A stretch of 64,000 bases of DNA from Haemaphysalis longicornis (lineage: Eukaryota; Arthropoda; Arachnida; Ixodida; Ixodidae): assembly GCA_013339765.2 (NCBI GenBank), contig CM023449.1, positions 21,553,388-21,617,387 on the forward strand. The letters run 5' to 3'. Below the pieces are notes generated by a model. That model did no database searches and was not told the origin of the DNA. It saw only the letters and a list, made by a program, of their open reading frames with translations. The position numbers and the translations under genes were made by a program. Below are positions 1-13,647 of the stretch, piece by piece. Positions within the stretch are counted from its first letter, which is position 1. Each line of letters begins with the position of its first letter.

Positions 1-708
1 AGACAGGATCGAGAGAAAACAAAAAACGCCGGTGTGTGGGGCAGCCCGTTTATTCGAGGAATCCCGCGCCGCAAAGCCGCAAAGCTTGGGTAACAATGTA
101 TTCAGGCCGGCTCATGGCTGACATCCGTCAATGAGGTAGAAAGTCTCCCCTCTCTCTTGAAGTTCCTCTCCAACGCGGTCTCGAGTGGAGTGCGCGAAGC
201 AGCCGCCGCCGTGTTCGATCACTGTCCCCCTTTCGTCGTGGTTGTTTTTCCCGCGCTGCGTTCTCTTCCTTAGCTTGCCTGGGCGGGGAGCGGTGAGCCG
301 TGAACCGAGCACGAAGCGAGCACTCCGTGCAACCAACTGCGCCAATTTGCATGCTTTGCAAGCGGCCAATCTCAAAGTTCTTGGGACGGACGATGTGGGC
401 GGCTTCATAAAGCTGTCAGTTTTGGGCCTACAACGTTTATAGCGCAGACAACCGCGGAGTTTTCTCTGCTCCGGCCATTTCGTGCGGGCAAATAAAGGAG
501 CGCTCCATTTCGACGTCAGTTCTTAACATTCACCGTCCGCGTATTTTTAATCTGGGAGACTACGCGAGCTTGTATATGTTTCGGCAGTCGTGATGGTCGC
601 GGCAGCCACTACACGATTCAGTAATCCGAGGTCCAGTGCCAGGTATCCTTTGCTCCGTAAATCTGAAGGGGCCTCACCTGGGCTCAATTTTCGGAAGCCG
701 TGGCTTCT
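1..708. other. No gene recognised
   Basis: Short overlapping frames occur on both strands with no recognisable domain and no repeat found elsewhere in the window. An AATAAA-like hexamer near 491 has no associated coding frame. I see nothing that can be annotated. Confidence 0.5.
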
Positions 709-1198
709 GTAGCGTGAGCTACACCGGCCGAGATCGAGCAGTTTCGTGTGGCTCCTGGATTGCCGTGCTGCGCATGCGCGAGGAGCAGTGACGTCACACG
801 CCGCACAGAACGTTGCTCGCTGCCCGGAGTCTCTAACACACCCCACGCACCCAGCGTCTTCGCCGACCTCCGTTCCGCACGTGGCGGCCCAGTCCACTTG
901 ATGATCATGCGAGGGGTGGCCGGGTGTGGAACCGATGGCTCGTGCGTCGCGGCAACACCGGCGTGCGCCTGTGGAACCAGCTTAGCTCCGGGGCGATTGG
1001 TGACGCTGCGCCGGAGCCAATTGATAAATATACATGTGTCACATAATGCGTATATCGTGTGTGTGTGTCATTGAATCAGCAGTAAGCATGACAATCAAGC
1101 TAATCCCGGACAACCAGGGAAGCTAAGAATAACCAGCTGAACCTTAGCTCACGCTACGTATATCCTGGCATAGCCGAGCTAAGCCACTGCTAATTTTT
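709..1198 (-). repeat. SINE-like dispersed repeat, copy 1
   Basis: About 490 bp that recurs nearly intact in the opposite orientation at 38941-39436 and in shortened form at 2549-2848. Read on the minus strand it starts after a T/A run with an A-box-like TGGCTCAGCTCGG and then a B-box-like GGTTCAGCTGG about 43 bases on, so a Pol III-derived head is plausible. A 13-base inverted repeat lies near both ends (GTAGCGTGAGCTA at 709-721, its complement at 1145-1157). Inside are a perfect NRF-1-type site (TGCGCATGCGCG, 769-780) and a perfect CRE (TGACGTCA, 789-796). I see no target-site duplication. It could be a SINE or a MITE; the family name is not known to me. The overlapping open frames of about 75 to 116 residues are shadows of this repeat. 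Confidence 0.75.
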
Positions 1199-1999
1199 TT
1201 GAGTACTTGTTCTTGCTTTAACAATTAAATTGACCGCAGAATGAAAGCTAAGAGATGCGAGGTCGTTTTTGTCGTTGTCCACTATCGATGATTATGCAAA
1301 GAGTGAACGCTTCAGATTTAGCATGAGAGAGTAAGTACTTCGGTTTTTCGCAAGTGGACACGGCGTTGGGACATTAAGTGCATAAGGACAAATATGTAGG
1401 CGCCTATAAGGGTAACATATTGGTGTATTTCACTCATTAAAACGAATTGCATCAATCGGGCTTTGCAGACAGTCTGGAATGACAGCGGTATATGTCACTT
1501 TATTAGCCGGAGTCCTGAAACCTGTCCGTTGTGCTTCGAATTCTTCGCTCTCATATTAACTTCACCTGAATCTACAGTCATGAACCAACAAAATGCGAAA
1601 ATAAACATATGAACCAGAACACGGAAAATTGAAAAATACTGTTCATGGAGGTCCAAAAATGGCGCGCTGCTGACATATTTGGATAGCCACGTTCCTCAAC
1701 ATCGTTACTGTAATTAAGCCACTAGTCAATTTGGATTGCATGGAAAGAAACCGCGCTATTTGTGTGTTGCGGCTCATATTTTAATTACCGCGTTTCATTT
1801 GTTAATGACTGTATACACTTTCTTCGGAACGGTATTGTTGAGCACTGCTTTATCATTCTTTTGGCTGCAGGAAGCCGACTGCATGGCGAATTAATCTCGG
1901 TAGTATACCCGCGGCAAGAAGTGTGTCTTATGCAGTAAGGCTTCCAGCAACCTCTATTTCTTGCCCTTATACAACGAACCCACCAGTGGAGAAATCGTT
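1199..1999. other. AT-rich spacer, no gene recognised
   Basis: AT-rich sequence without a long open frame, microsatellite or repeat that I can match elsewhere in the window. Confidence 0.5.
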
Positions 2000-2548
2000 C
2001 GGTTTCATAATCAACAAAACTTTACCCTCGCTTCCTAAAGAAAGTTGAGGGAAGCGCGAAAGCTTTCTGACGTCAAAACTGCGTCAAAGGTGCGTCAAAC
2101 CTTCGCTAAAAGTTCCTCCAACCTTCGCTGAAAGTGCGTCCCATCGATCGTCAAACCTTCGAAACACCCACATTGAAAACGAAGAACGAACCCATGCGAC
2201 GATCTTTCGCGCACCAAGTAAACGCATACGACAATCTGAATGTGTACCGACACGTTGTTTATGAGATGAGGTACACTATTGTAGTCCTTCTTAATGATTG
2301 ATGCGCGGATTTTCTTATCTAGAACCATTACTTTTTCGCCATTTCCAAGACACCGTCCTGACACGATAGAAGGCCGGTTTCACGTACGCGCCATGTGTCC
2401 AGAGCTTTTCTGTCGACCAACAGGTCTACGCGGAAATGCATTAGTTTCTTGAAAGGACGCCAGTCGGTCCCATTAAGAAAGCTTTCGCTTGCAAACAAAC
2501 GAGTCGCTGCTTGCCCATTACAGTAGGAAGGCATCGTCTAACGATTTC
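2000..2548 (+). repeat. Dispersed repeat D, copy A
   Basis: From about 2000 to 2510 this stretch matches, base by base with moderate divergence, the reverse complement of about 42490-42950. The match begins near a CAAAACTT block and TCCTAAAGAAAG, runs through a cluster of TGCGTCAAA-type words (2075-2165), and continues to a block containing CCAACAGG. The pair establishes a repeat family of at least 450 bp. Neither copy keeps a common long reading frame. It is followed at once by the SINE-like repeat at 2549. The element class is unknown; an old DNA transposon or LTR fragment are both possible. Confidence 0.6.
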
Positions 2549-2848
2549 CTTTTGTAGTGTGAGCTACACTGGCCGAGGTTGAGCAGTTTCGCGTGGTTCC
2601 TGGAGAGCCGTGGTGCGCATGCGCGAGGAGCAGTGAAGTCTCACGGAGCACAGCTGGCGCGCCAGGAGCCGCCGCCGCCACCGCGACTGTATTGGATTGG
2701 ATTGTAGTGGATTGGAAATCGTTTTAGCAGCAGTAAGCATGATAATCAGCTAATCCTAGACAACCAGGAAACGTAAGAATAACCAGCTGAACCTTAGCTA
2801 ACGCTACGTATATCCTGGCACAGCCGAGCTAAGCCACATCTAATTTTT
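2549..2848 (-). repeat. SINE-like dispersed repeat, copy 3 (short form)
   Basis: Shares both ends with the copies at 709-1198 and 38941-39436, including the GTAGTGTGAGCTAC end and the CAGCCGAGCTAAGCCA head. The central roughly 260 bp of the long form is absent; instead there is a shorter GCC-rich and GGATT-rich middle (about 2643-2727). The NRF-1-type site is kept (TGCGCATGCGCG, 2614-2625), while the CRE is degraded to TGAAGTCT. It abuts repeat D copy A. Confidence 0.7.
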
Positions 2849-3339
2849 AATGCGTGTAACGTACCACGAGTCCCTTTTTATCAGGAATCGCAAATTCGCT
2901 GCTCACCCCGCCCCCCCCCCCTTTTCACGCTCCCGTTACCTATCTATCCCTCAACTGGATCCCATGTGCGCGCACATTAGGCACCGGTATTCCGCTTAAT
3001 CGCAATACCTTGCGCGCGTGCGAACTGAATGGTAACAATTCAACGCATGAGGTCGCTCGGTGCGCTTGGTACTTTTCGAAGCAGTCCAGTGGAAAGTTCG
3101 CACTCAACCAAGAAGACGCGAACGCAGAACCAAGCCAACTTCGCAACACGGCGCGGTGTCAAGCCTGACCCGGCCACAAGGCAGAGAGTTCGTGGCCCCT
3201 TCAAAGTGATGAGCAGCAGCCTAGTTCCTGACCGCCTTCAGGCACGCGCTCGTGCTAGTTTAATTAAGAAACAACCAGAAAGAGCCCAGCAGTCGCTCTC
3301 ATTTTCACGGCTGCCGTTTCACAAATCGCGGCGGCCTGC
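2849..3339. other. No gene recognised
   Basis: Contains a run of 11 C residues (2911-2921). The open frame at 3029-3442 on the plus strand is not recognisable and has no flanking gene context. Confidence 0.45.
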
Positions 3340-3760
3340 GCTGTCCCTTCCAATCTACTACAGTACGCGACGGAGGCGACAGGCTGGTCGCAGCAGCAGG
3401 CCAGCGGCGAGGCATGCGTGCGAGCAGCGGCTTATAGGGTAATTAGACGACGCGCTGGCCTCGGGGTGGGCGGCCGGAGGACGCCGGACCGTCCAGTTGG
3501 GACAGCCGCCGGCGACGCACATGGCGGCATCCTCGAAGCCTGGCCCCGTTCGCTCCCTGCCACGCGTCGCGGCCGCAAGAAGAAGGGTGCCGGCCTAGAA
3601 AGACCTCCTTCGGCTGCCTGCCGGAGGAAGAACGCGCGTGTGGCCCACGCTGTGTGCCGTCGTCCGCCACCGGGAAACCGAGCGGCGACGTCCACGACGC
3701 CAGGAGCAGCCGAAAACTGCCCCCGACTCTCGCCAACCTAGACGGTGGCCCCCGGAGACA
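3340..3760. promoter_or_regulatory. CpG-rich block, possible promoter
   Basis: A visibly GC- and CpG-rich stretch compared with its flanks, with open frames on all sides (for example 3418-3741 plus, 3443-3736 minus), as expected from few stop codons at high GC. None shows a domain. Could be a CpG-type promoter or first exon, or simply GC-rich sequence. Confidence 0.25.
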
Positions 3761-4034
3761 TGTCGAGCCGAGTTAATACGCACACCTTGGTTCGTAAGGT
3801 GTCTACTCGGATGACAGATATCCGTTCCTATACGGAAGAGAAGGCAAGGTTCGGGCTTCACTTACTCTGGGAGGAGAGACCCGTTCGGTGCGTTGGGATG
3901 GGTTTACACTGTCGCTGTAATCGGTGTCGTAACAGTTCAGAATCACCTGTGTTGGCATGCTGCAAAGATATAGCCGAGGTAAGGCTAGGATTATCCTTTC
4001 GTAATGATGAGTTAAAAATATTACGGTGGACAAA
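3761..4034. other. No gene recognised
   Basis: Short frames on both strands only; no repeat identified within the window. Confidence 0.45.
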
Positions 4035-4110
4035 AAATTCACACATCTCCACGAAGTGAATCATGACGACTGGGCGAAGCAGTGGGGATCGTTCTTACCG
4101 TAAGTCACCC
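4035..4110 (+). repeat. Fragment of a dispersed repeat
   Basis: The block around CCACGAAGTGAATCATGACG followed by a GTGGGCGAAGC-like word (about 4049-4082) recurs at about 55602-55637. This marks a dispersed sequence of unknown class. Homology outside this block is not evident. Confidence 0.55.
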
Positions 4111-4159
4111 GTGGCCTTGTGCACTCGCGCATGTAAATGAGTGAGAACGTGTGTACAGT

Positions 4160-4235
4160 ATATACAATTCCAATCCATTCCAATCCGATACAATTCAATT
4201 ATATTCAAATCCAATCCAATTCAAATCCAATGCTC
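4160..4235. repeat. Degenerate AATCC-rich low-complexity tract
   Basis: Repeated irregular CCAATCC, CAATTC and CAAATCC words. A similar GGATT-rich piece lies at about 2690-2720 inside the short SINE-like copy. Confidence 0.6.
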
Positions 4236-5288
4236 CTCGCGCACGCGCAACACTGCGTACACGGACGCCAAGGGACAAGCCACGGACAAAGCGAGGTCCT
4301 AAGGTGCTTCGCACCTAAAAATCGTCCGTGTTCCGAAGGCGGTAACAAAACCCGCAACCTTCGCAATTACGTGTGCAGTGCTCTACTATTGGAACAACCA
4401 CGTTCAGCGGCTCTCGACTTCCGCCGGGCCAAACCGCGCCACCCTGGATCAGCGCGGAAGACGTGGAACGTCTGATTCACCCGCAGTTGCAGGCAGGTTC
4501 TGACTCGACGAAATGCGCTAGCTCTCAGTTTTACAGAGCAGGAAGTGATTTGCCGAGTCTCATACGTGACACACCGGACCCACACCTCCGGTCAGAATCA
4601 GTTGTCGCATCCTGTCTTACTACCGAAGAGGTACGCTCAACGCGATGAGGGAAGCTATATATACATGACCAATCTGCCCGTAAGCACCGTCTCAAACGAA
4701 AGGGCGCCGTCAGCTGCGAGAAAGAACGAGAAATTACCTCTGGCCCTCTTGTACAAGAGGTCGCTCGCCATACAACCGCCGTGAGGCACTCACGGCATTA
4801 GTGTCGGCGGTCCCGCCGCGACGAGAATCTGTTGGGCCAGCCGGGAGCAATTAATTCGTCGCCTCCTAAATGGGAGCATTGGCTGCATCGCGGCCAGATT
4901 GCACAGACTGCAGTGTACAGAAGAAAAAAAAAGCAACGTCGGCGGGAGTTACGAAAGTAGGTAGATATGTTCCATCAGATCGCAGACCGCACGGTGCACA
5001 GGATGGTTTGAAGGAAGTGAATTCCCGCGGAAGGCCGGGACTCGAATGGACCAATGATGCTGGCTGTCGACTCTTCTCGTCGGCATACTAGTAACACTGA
5101 ACGTCGCCATGTTGGTTCACGCATTATGCTACAATCCGTTATGCCCCATATGCCCTACCAACGGGCTGGCTTGCAGGAGACGTCTGTCCACCTCCAGTTA
5201 AAGAAATGTCCTTGCTACTCGAAGCGGATAACCATTAAATTTTTCTTCGAATCACCCGTGCGCCAATATGTGGTAATTTTAATTCATT
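4236..5288. other. No gene recognised
   Basis: Several frames of 60 to 112 residues on both strands, none recognisable. A TATATATA-like stretch lies near 4652 but has no adjacent gene. Confidence 0.45.
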
Positions 5289-5290
5289 TA

Positions 5291-6274
5291 CAGTTGACTC
5301 CCGTTAATACGAAGTCCACGGGGACCGCAAGAAACATCGCGCTAACCGAACTTCAAATTAAAAAAGAAACACAAGAACAGTATTGTCATTAGTCAGTAAG
5401 AAGTCTCCCTCCTTGAGTTCATTCAGAATCTCGACTTTCGTCGCCAAGTCGAGCGTACGACAGCGGTTGCAATGATGGTTGAGACTTATCTCTAAAACTG
5501 AAGACTGAAGCGTTCCCCGCACAAACTGCTCACAGGGGGCTCCCAGTCGAAAAAGACGACAAGAAAAATATCTGTAGTCTGTCGTATTTTCGCGTATCGT
5601 ACTGTCGTCTTGTCGTATTCTTGTTGTATCGCGTGTCTGATGTTCTCTCAGTGTGTCGTATTCCTGTCCTGATTTTGATGTTCTGTCGTGCGGAATTCCT
5701 GTCTTGTCGTGAGTCCTGATGTTCCATCAGTAGGTTGCACATGGTTTGAATGTTATTGCCCACTGTGAAGAGTAGCGTAAATGAAAGTTCTGTTGTTACT
5801 ACAGGAATATTTGCGTTGGGAAAATTGACTTTGTCGTTACGACAGAAATGTGTACCGTAACAGATGGCTTTGTCGTAACAACAGGTCATCTGTCGTCACA
5901 ACAAAGTTTTTTGTCGTACGACAAGAATTCTTGTTATGTTTTTTGCGGTATTCCTGTTGTGGTTTTAGACTGGGCTGTGCGCAGCAAAAAAGGTTGAGGA
6001 CCTCAAAAGAGGCAGATGCGTACGCTGGCGTGAGTCTCAACTGGCTGCCCTGCCGCGTTACAGTACGAACACAGCACTGTTTTCGCCCTTGAAAATTTTG
6101 AGTTTTATCGAGAAAGGATGGTGGCCTCAAATTAACCGATGTAATAGGTTGTAGCTTCAAATTATCGAGGAATTTCTTACATTGGATTGGATGTAAAATT
6201 GTCAGGACCAAAACATTACTTCAATTCAACCGAAAATTTCAATTAAGTGACTTCGAATTATCGAGAGTCGACTG
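5291..6274. mobile_element. pogo/Tigger-like non-autonomous DNA transposon (MITE)
   Basis: The left end CAGTTGACTCCCGTTAATAC and the right end (reverse complement CAGTCGACTCTCGATAATTC) form terminal inverted repeats that differ at few positions. They are flanked on both sides by TA (5289-5290 and 6275-6276), the expected duplication for Tc1/mariner and pogo elements. CAGT-GACTC ends followed by TAAYNCGAAG words are typical of pogo-type MITEs. The 984 bp body has no transposase frame. It includes an odd TGTCGT-rich patch (5578-5940), which may be a second insertion. Confidence 0.8.
5578..5940. repeat. TGTCGT-rich degenerate, partly palindromic tract
   Basis: TGTCGT occurs ten times on the plus strand within about 340 bases. 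Some copies sit in palindromes: TTGTCGTACGACAA (5911-5924) overlaps ACAAGAATTCTTGT (5921-5934), and TGTCGTTACGACA lies at 5832-5844. The spacing is irregular, so this is not a simple microsatellite. It lies inside the pogo-like element. Confidence 0.65.
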
Positions 6275-6276
6275 TA

Positions 6277-8440
6277 TTGCGTTACGTGTTTGATTTACGG
6301 AAAAGGAGTTGCGTTTACTCCACGAACAGGAAGCGTTCCAGCCGGGCATCGGTATGCTGATTGTTGTGCGTTTCCGGCGTCCATGAATGCTTTTATCGGG
6401 GGTGGATGTAACGCACACTGGAAGAAGAGTGAGATATGGAGCTTGAGGAGGTGTGCGGGGAAGAGTTATGCAAGCTTGTTTGAATTCCAAAGAAACGATG
6501 AATGCAAACTGCGGCACAGTATACGCGTTCATTACTTCTCAGTAAAATCGCACAACGGATGAACGCGCAGGGACAACAGAGTGACTTAGCTAAGCGCGTC
6601 TTCATCTCCACGTCCTGGCTGAGTATAGCTACGCGACGCAAATGCGCAGGACGCAGAACTCTCGGGAGCGTTCTGAGCATGCGCTGTAGCATTCAGCAGG
6701 CACACAAGGCACAAATACGCGCCACTGCACCAGAGCTTGCCAACAGGGTGTATGGGTCCAGAGTACCTCTTATCCCGTTACACAGACGCTGAACAAAGGT
6801 GCAACGCAACTGACCATGCCCTGAAGTTCCCCATTTGCGTGTTCTGGGAACGCGCAGTTGAGTTTCCCGCCAAATGCACGCGTGAGCCGCAAAAATGCGT
6901 TCAGCTAACGCATTCGCGTAAACACTGAAAAGAGCAGGCACTCAACTCCGCTTCCCCATAACTTTCATGCGTGTTCTACGCATGATCCTCAATGAAAGAA
7001 GTTGTCGTCAGCACTGAAGAACCTGGACTCTCGGCGGCCATTTTCGGTGGAGAAGATTCCGTGTCACTGGCCTTCTCTGTCATCCGCTCAGAAGGCTACT
7101 AAGGAACTCTTGTGCTATCTACGGGCCACCAATTTAAACTCTACAATATAGACTGAAAGCCTTCAGTGTCAATCACTGAACTTGAACGCTTAGTGCTTCA
7201 GCGCAGGGCATACCTGTCTGCTCCAACTTTTCTTCATTCTCTCCTTTCTCTTTCTTGCCTATTTTCTCTTTCGCACGTGCAAACTAGGCTCTAGCCATGC
7301 TAACTTTCCTACCTCCCTTCTACATTCCTCCTTCCTTCCTACGCATGCTCCATGACGTTTCAGGAAATACAAGGAAACCTTCGAGAGCTGACGTATCAAG
7401 TTTCAATAAGCGAAGAAACGGGAAAAAATAGGGAGACAAAAAAAGCGTAACAATTTGGAACCCCTCAATGGGAAGTACTGAGGTGCCTTTCGACACATTG
7501 TTGCTAAGGACAGTTTCAGTCACTACTCTAAGCAGCGCTGTCGGTTGTCCAGCGTGACTGTCGGTGTACGGGCGCAATCATTGACCCCTAAAATACGTAA
7601 CGTAGCGAACGGGAAGTTTCTTTTTATTTTTTACCGATATGCAAAGCGGATATAAAAGGTAGACACGGACTGGAACGAGCCCCTGAAATAGCCGGATTTT
7701 GAAGTCCGCCCGGAAGAAAGAGAGAGACGTAAAAATGTGCACAAAGGAGTGAAAAACGTATACATAAAGAAAAAAAAAAGATCGCCGAATCTTTCTTCTC
7801 CTCTCACACTTGCTCGCATTCTCTCGTTTCGCTTCCCATCCATCTTTTTCTTCCTCCTTTTAGTACTCAAAGCTCGAGGTGGTCTCCGTGACTCTCGCTT
7901 CGACGGCGAGGCAAAAGTAGTCGTTTAGTTGCATTCTCTTGCTATTGTCTTGAAATCCGGTGTGTCTTAAAGATATTCATCTTCTTTTTTTCGGCTCTGT
8001 CTTCGCTCCAGTGCTGATTATCTCTGGCGGCGAAAAAAGAATGAGGCAAGATTGAAGGAGCCGCCAGAAATAAGGCAGACGAAAAAAAGGAGCGGCGACA
8101 AAGAGAGCTCTTTCGGGGCGCCAGAAATGGTGGCAAATGCTCGCGCCGCTCGGGCCATCGCGGAACTGGCGCAAATCGGAACAGCTGAACGTCCGATATT
8201 TCCACTTATCGCCTGCCTAACCGGAAGTGTGCGGGCGGCGTTAGAACGGTAGCGCGTGCGTAGCGGCGAAAGAAAAAAAAAAGCAAAACACGCCGAGGAA
8301 AAGGGCAAGACAAGTGGGGAAGAAAGTGAAGCACGCATGCCCGGAGCAAACGACGTGACCGAAGTACTATACGGATAAAGTGAGGACCGCTAGGTAATGG
8401 TACATTCTCGCCGGAACCGACGCATATACAGACCGAAAGA
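6277..8440. other. No gene recognised
   Basis: Mixed-composition sequence with short frames on both strands and purine/pyrimidine-rich patches around 7200-7340, 7740-7870 and 8030-8340. No domain or repeat copy was recognised. Confidence 0.45.
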
Positions 8441-8450
8441 CTGGATAATA

Positions 8451-8606
8451 GAGAGTTACAGCAGAGAGGAGAAACGGTTCCGGTACGGTACCCAGTAAGC
8501 CTGAGCATGCGCAGAACGAGTTTTTTCGCCTCGGCGCACGCGCAGTGGCGCCGGTCGCATACCGGGAACCGTACCGGGACTAGTTCTCCGCTTTGCTATA
8601 ACTCTC
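8451..8606. mobile_element. Palindromic MITE unit I
   Basis: Arms beginning GAGAGTTACAGCAGAG on the left and, as reverse complement, GAGAGTTATAGCAAAGCGG on the right pair along much of the element, with TA on both outer sides (8449-8450 and 8607-8608). The inner arms carry ACGGTACCC- and GGTACGGTTCCC-type words. Two related units follow directly. Confidence 0.75.
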
Positions 8607-8613
8607 TAATATA

Positions 8614-8894
8614 GAGTTATAGTCAGAGCGGAGAAAGCGGTCCTCGCTACGATACCTGGTAGGCGATCGGCTCTACCGCACGTGCGCAGAGGCGGAAAAA
8701 TTGGTTGGGCGCATGCACCGGCCCCGATACGGTACCCTGTACAGCTGCGCATGCTCATAACCAGTTTTTGCCCCGATACGGTACCCGGTACACCTACGCA
8801 TGCGCACAAACAGTTTTACTGACTGCGCACGCGCGGTAGGGCCGGTCGCCTACCGGATACCGCATCGGGACCGAGCCTCCGCTCTGCTATAACT
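8614..8894. mobile_element. Palindromic MITE unit II with internal 49 bp duplication
   Basis: Same terminal words as units I and III (GAGTTATAGTCAGAGCGGAG at the left, CTCCGCTCTGCTATAAC at the right). It is longer because a 49-base block starting GCCCCGATACGGTACCC is present twice in tandem (8721-8769 and 8770-8818). Confidence 0.75.
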
Positions 8895-8897
8895 ATG

Positions 8898-9049
8898 TAT
8901 ATAGCAGAGCGGAGAACCGGTCCCGGTACGGTACCCAGTAGGCGACCGGCGCTACTGCGCGTGCGCAGATGCGGCAAAACTGGTTGTGCGCATGCGCACG
9001 TGTACTGGGTATCGCACCGAGACCGGTTCTCCACTCTGCTATAACTCTC
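8898..9049. mobile_element. Palindromic MITE unit III
   Basis: TATAGCAGAGCGGAGAACCG at the left pairs with GGTTCTCCACTCTGCTATAA at the right. Further in, GGTACCCAGTA pairs with TACTGGGTATC. The centre carries a perfect palindrome TGCGCATGCGCA (8987-8998), identical to the NRF-1 consensus, and TGCGCGTGCGCA (8956-8967). Confidence 0.8.
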
Positions 9050-9052
9050 TAA

Positions 9053-9290
9053 TTTTAGCTTGCCGTGTGTTCCGTGCGTACCGCGTGTACCGGGACCCGA
9101 CTGGGCACGTGCGCATTCGTTCAGGTAGGGCGGGTTAGTTTCGCGGACGGGCGGCCGGCCCTTACTTAGCCCGAGAATTCTTTCCGTTGAGGGGAAGCCT
9201 TTTTCACCGTGCCCGCGCGCGCATGCTCAGTAGGGTCCCCGGTACGCACGGTACGCAGGAAACACATGGTACACACGGTTCAGCTAAAAC
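9053..9290. mobile_element. Palindromic element IV
   Basis: The left arm starts TTTTAGCTTGCCGTGTGT and the right arm, as reverse complement, reads GTTTTAGCTGAACCGTGTGT. Both then continue with GTGCGTACC and ACCGGG-type words, so the arms pair over about 65 bases with gaps. It starts where unit III ends. Its end sequence differs from units I to III, so it is a different but thematically similar element. Confidence 0.65.
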
Positions 9291-12570
<3,280 letters not shown>

Positions 12571-12571
12571 G

Positions 12572-12618
<47 letters not shown>

Positions 12619-12645
12619 GAATTGATTGATTGATTGATTGATGTA

Positions 12646-12710
<65 letters not shown>
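12572..12710. repeat. (ATTG)n array, tail of a minus-strand SINE
   Basis: Long ATTG tetranucleotide array with two small interruptions (near 12620 and 12643). It corresponds to the (AATC)n tail of the SINE that follows. The open frame of repeated Gln-Ser-Ile-Asn here is an artefact of this array. Confidence 0.95.
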
Positions 12711-12711
<1 letters not shown>

Positions 12712-12905
12712 AAGGCTTATCGCGCCGACGCAACGCAGGCGATGAGGTACGCCGTAGTGGAGGGCTCCGAATGAATAATTTTGACCACCTGGGGATCTTT
12801 AACGTGCGCCGAAATCCCGAACACACGAGCGTTTTTGCTTTTCGCCTCCATCAGAAAAGCGGCCGCCGCGGCCTGGAATTGAACCCGCGTCCTCTTGCAA
12901 AACAA
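12711..12905 (-). mobile_element. Ruka-type SINE, 5'-truncated
   Basis: Read on the minus strand, this carries the SINE body (AACGTGCGCCGAAAT, GACCACCTGGGGATCTTTAA and GCCGACGCAACGCAGGCGAT, as plus-strand words) plus a B-box-like segment (GGAATTGAACCC on the plus strand). The A-box part of the tRNA head is missing, so the copy breaks off near 12905. Confidence 0.88.
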
Positions 12906-13640
12906 TGAAAGCTGCAATGGAATTCCATGTTTTGGATGTTAGGGAAAGTGCCTTTCTCTTGCGTTGTCCAAAGCCGTACACTTAACACGTACACTTAACA
13001 AGGCGATTCACTGCACTTATCACGTATGGATAGCGGTTTTCCGTTTTAAAGGCTGTGAATGCATAGAATCTGTCTAGCCTATTCTCAGTCGGAACAAGGG
13101 TATTTCATTGCATCTATTTGTTGGTCCGGCCACAATTAGGCCTGTTTGTGAGTTCACCGGTTACATTTTTTCTCCCAGCTCCCAGGGAGTCCCCTCCGCC
13201 CCTGTGGCCTTATATTTGGTAGAGAACCCGTTCATGAGACATCTAGGCTACTGCTAAGTGCGGTCACAGCAGCGTTTTCATCGGCGATTTCATTTGCCTT
13301 AGTGCCGCTGTGTCCACGGACACAGCGCTAAGTTCTAAACAACAGGCCGGCATTAAAATTTTGGGGAGACGTTTTATGACACGTTCTTCTTTGGTCTCCC
13401 TGAATGCAAAGCTGTGAACACGCTTAAAGAGTGTAATAATCATGCAATTTAAAGTTTGAAGCAGCCCCATTCTTTGTAGCTCGAGAAGATATAAATCTGA
13501 ACTCAACGTTTCCTCCTTGTAAGTGAAAGTGTGCGAGCGTTAAGGGGTGGCTTTCTCGAAAACAAAACGCTGCTGGAAACAGAGGCTACTTATCATTCCC
13601 AGGGTTTGCTCATGGGCAAAATGATGTATACTGCCTTGTT
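12906..13640. other. No gene recognised
   Basis: No domain, microsatellite or matching repeat seen. A CCCAGCTCCCAGGGAGTCCC stretch at about 13175-13200 has no assignable role. Confidence 0.45.
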
Positions 13641-13647
13641 TCGCAGC

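Noticed and set aside
12572..12710. CRISPR array
   Set aside because: The repeats are simple tetranucleotides without spacers, and everything else points to an animal genome.
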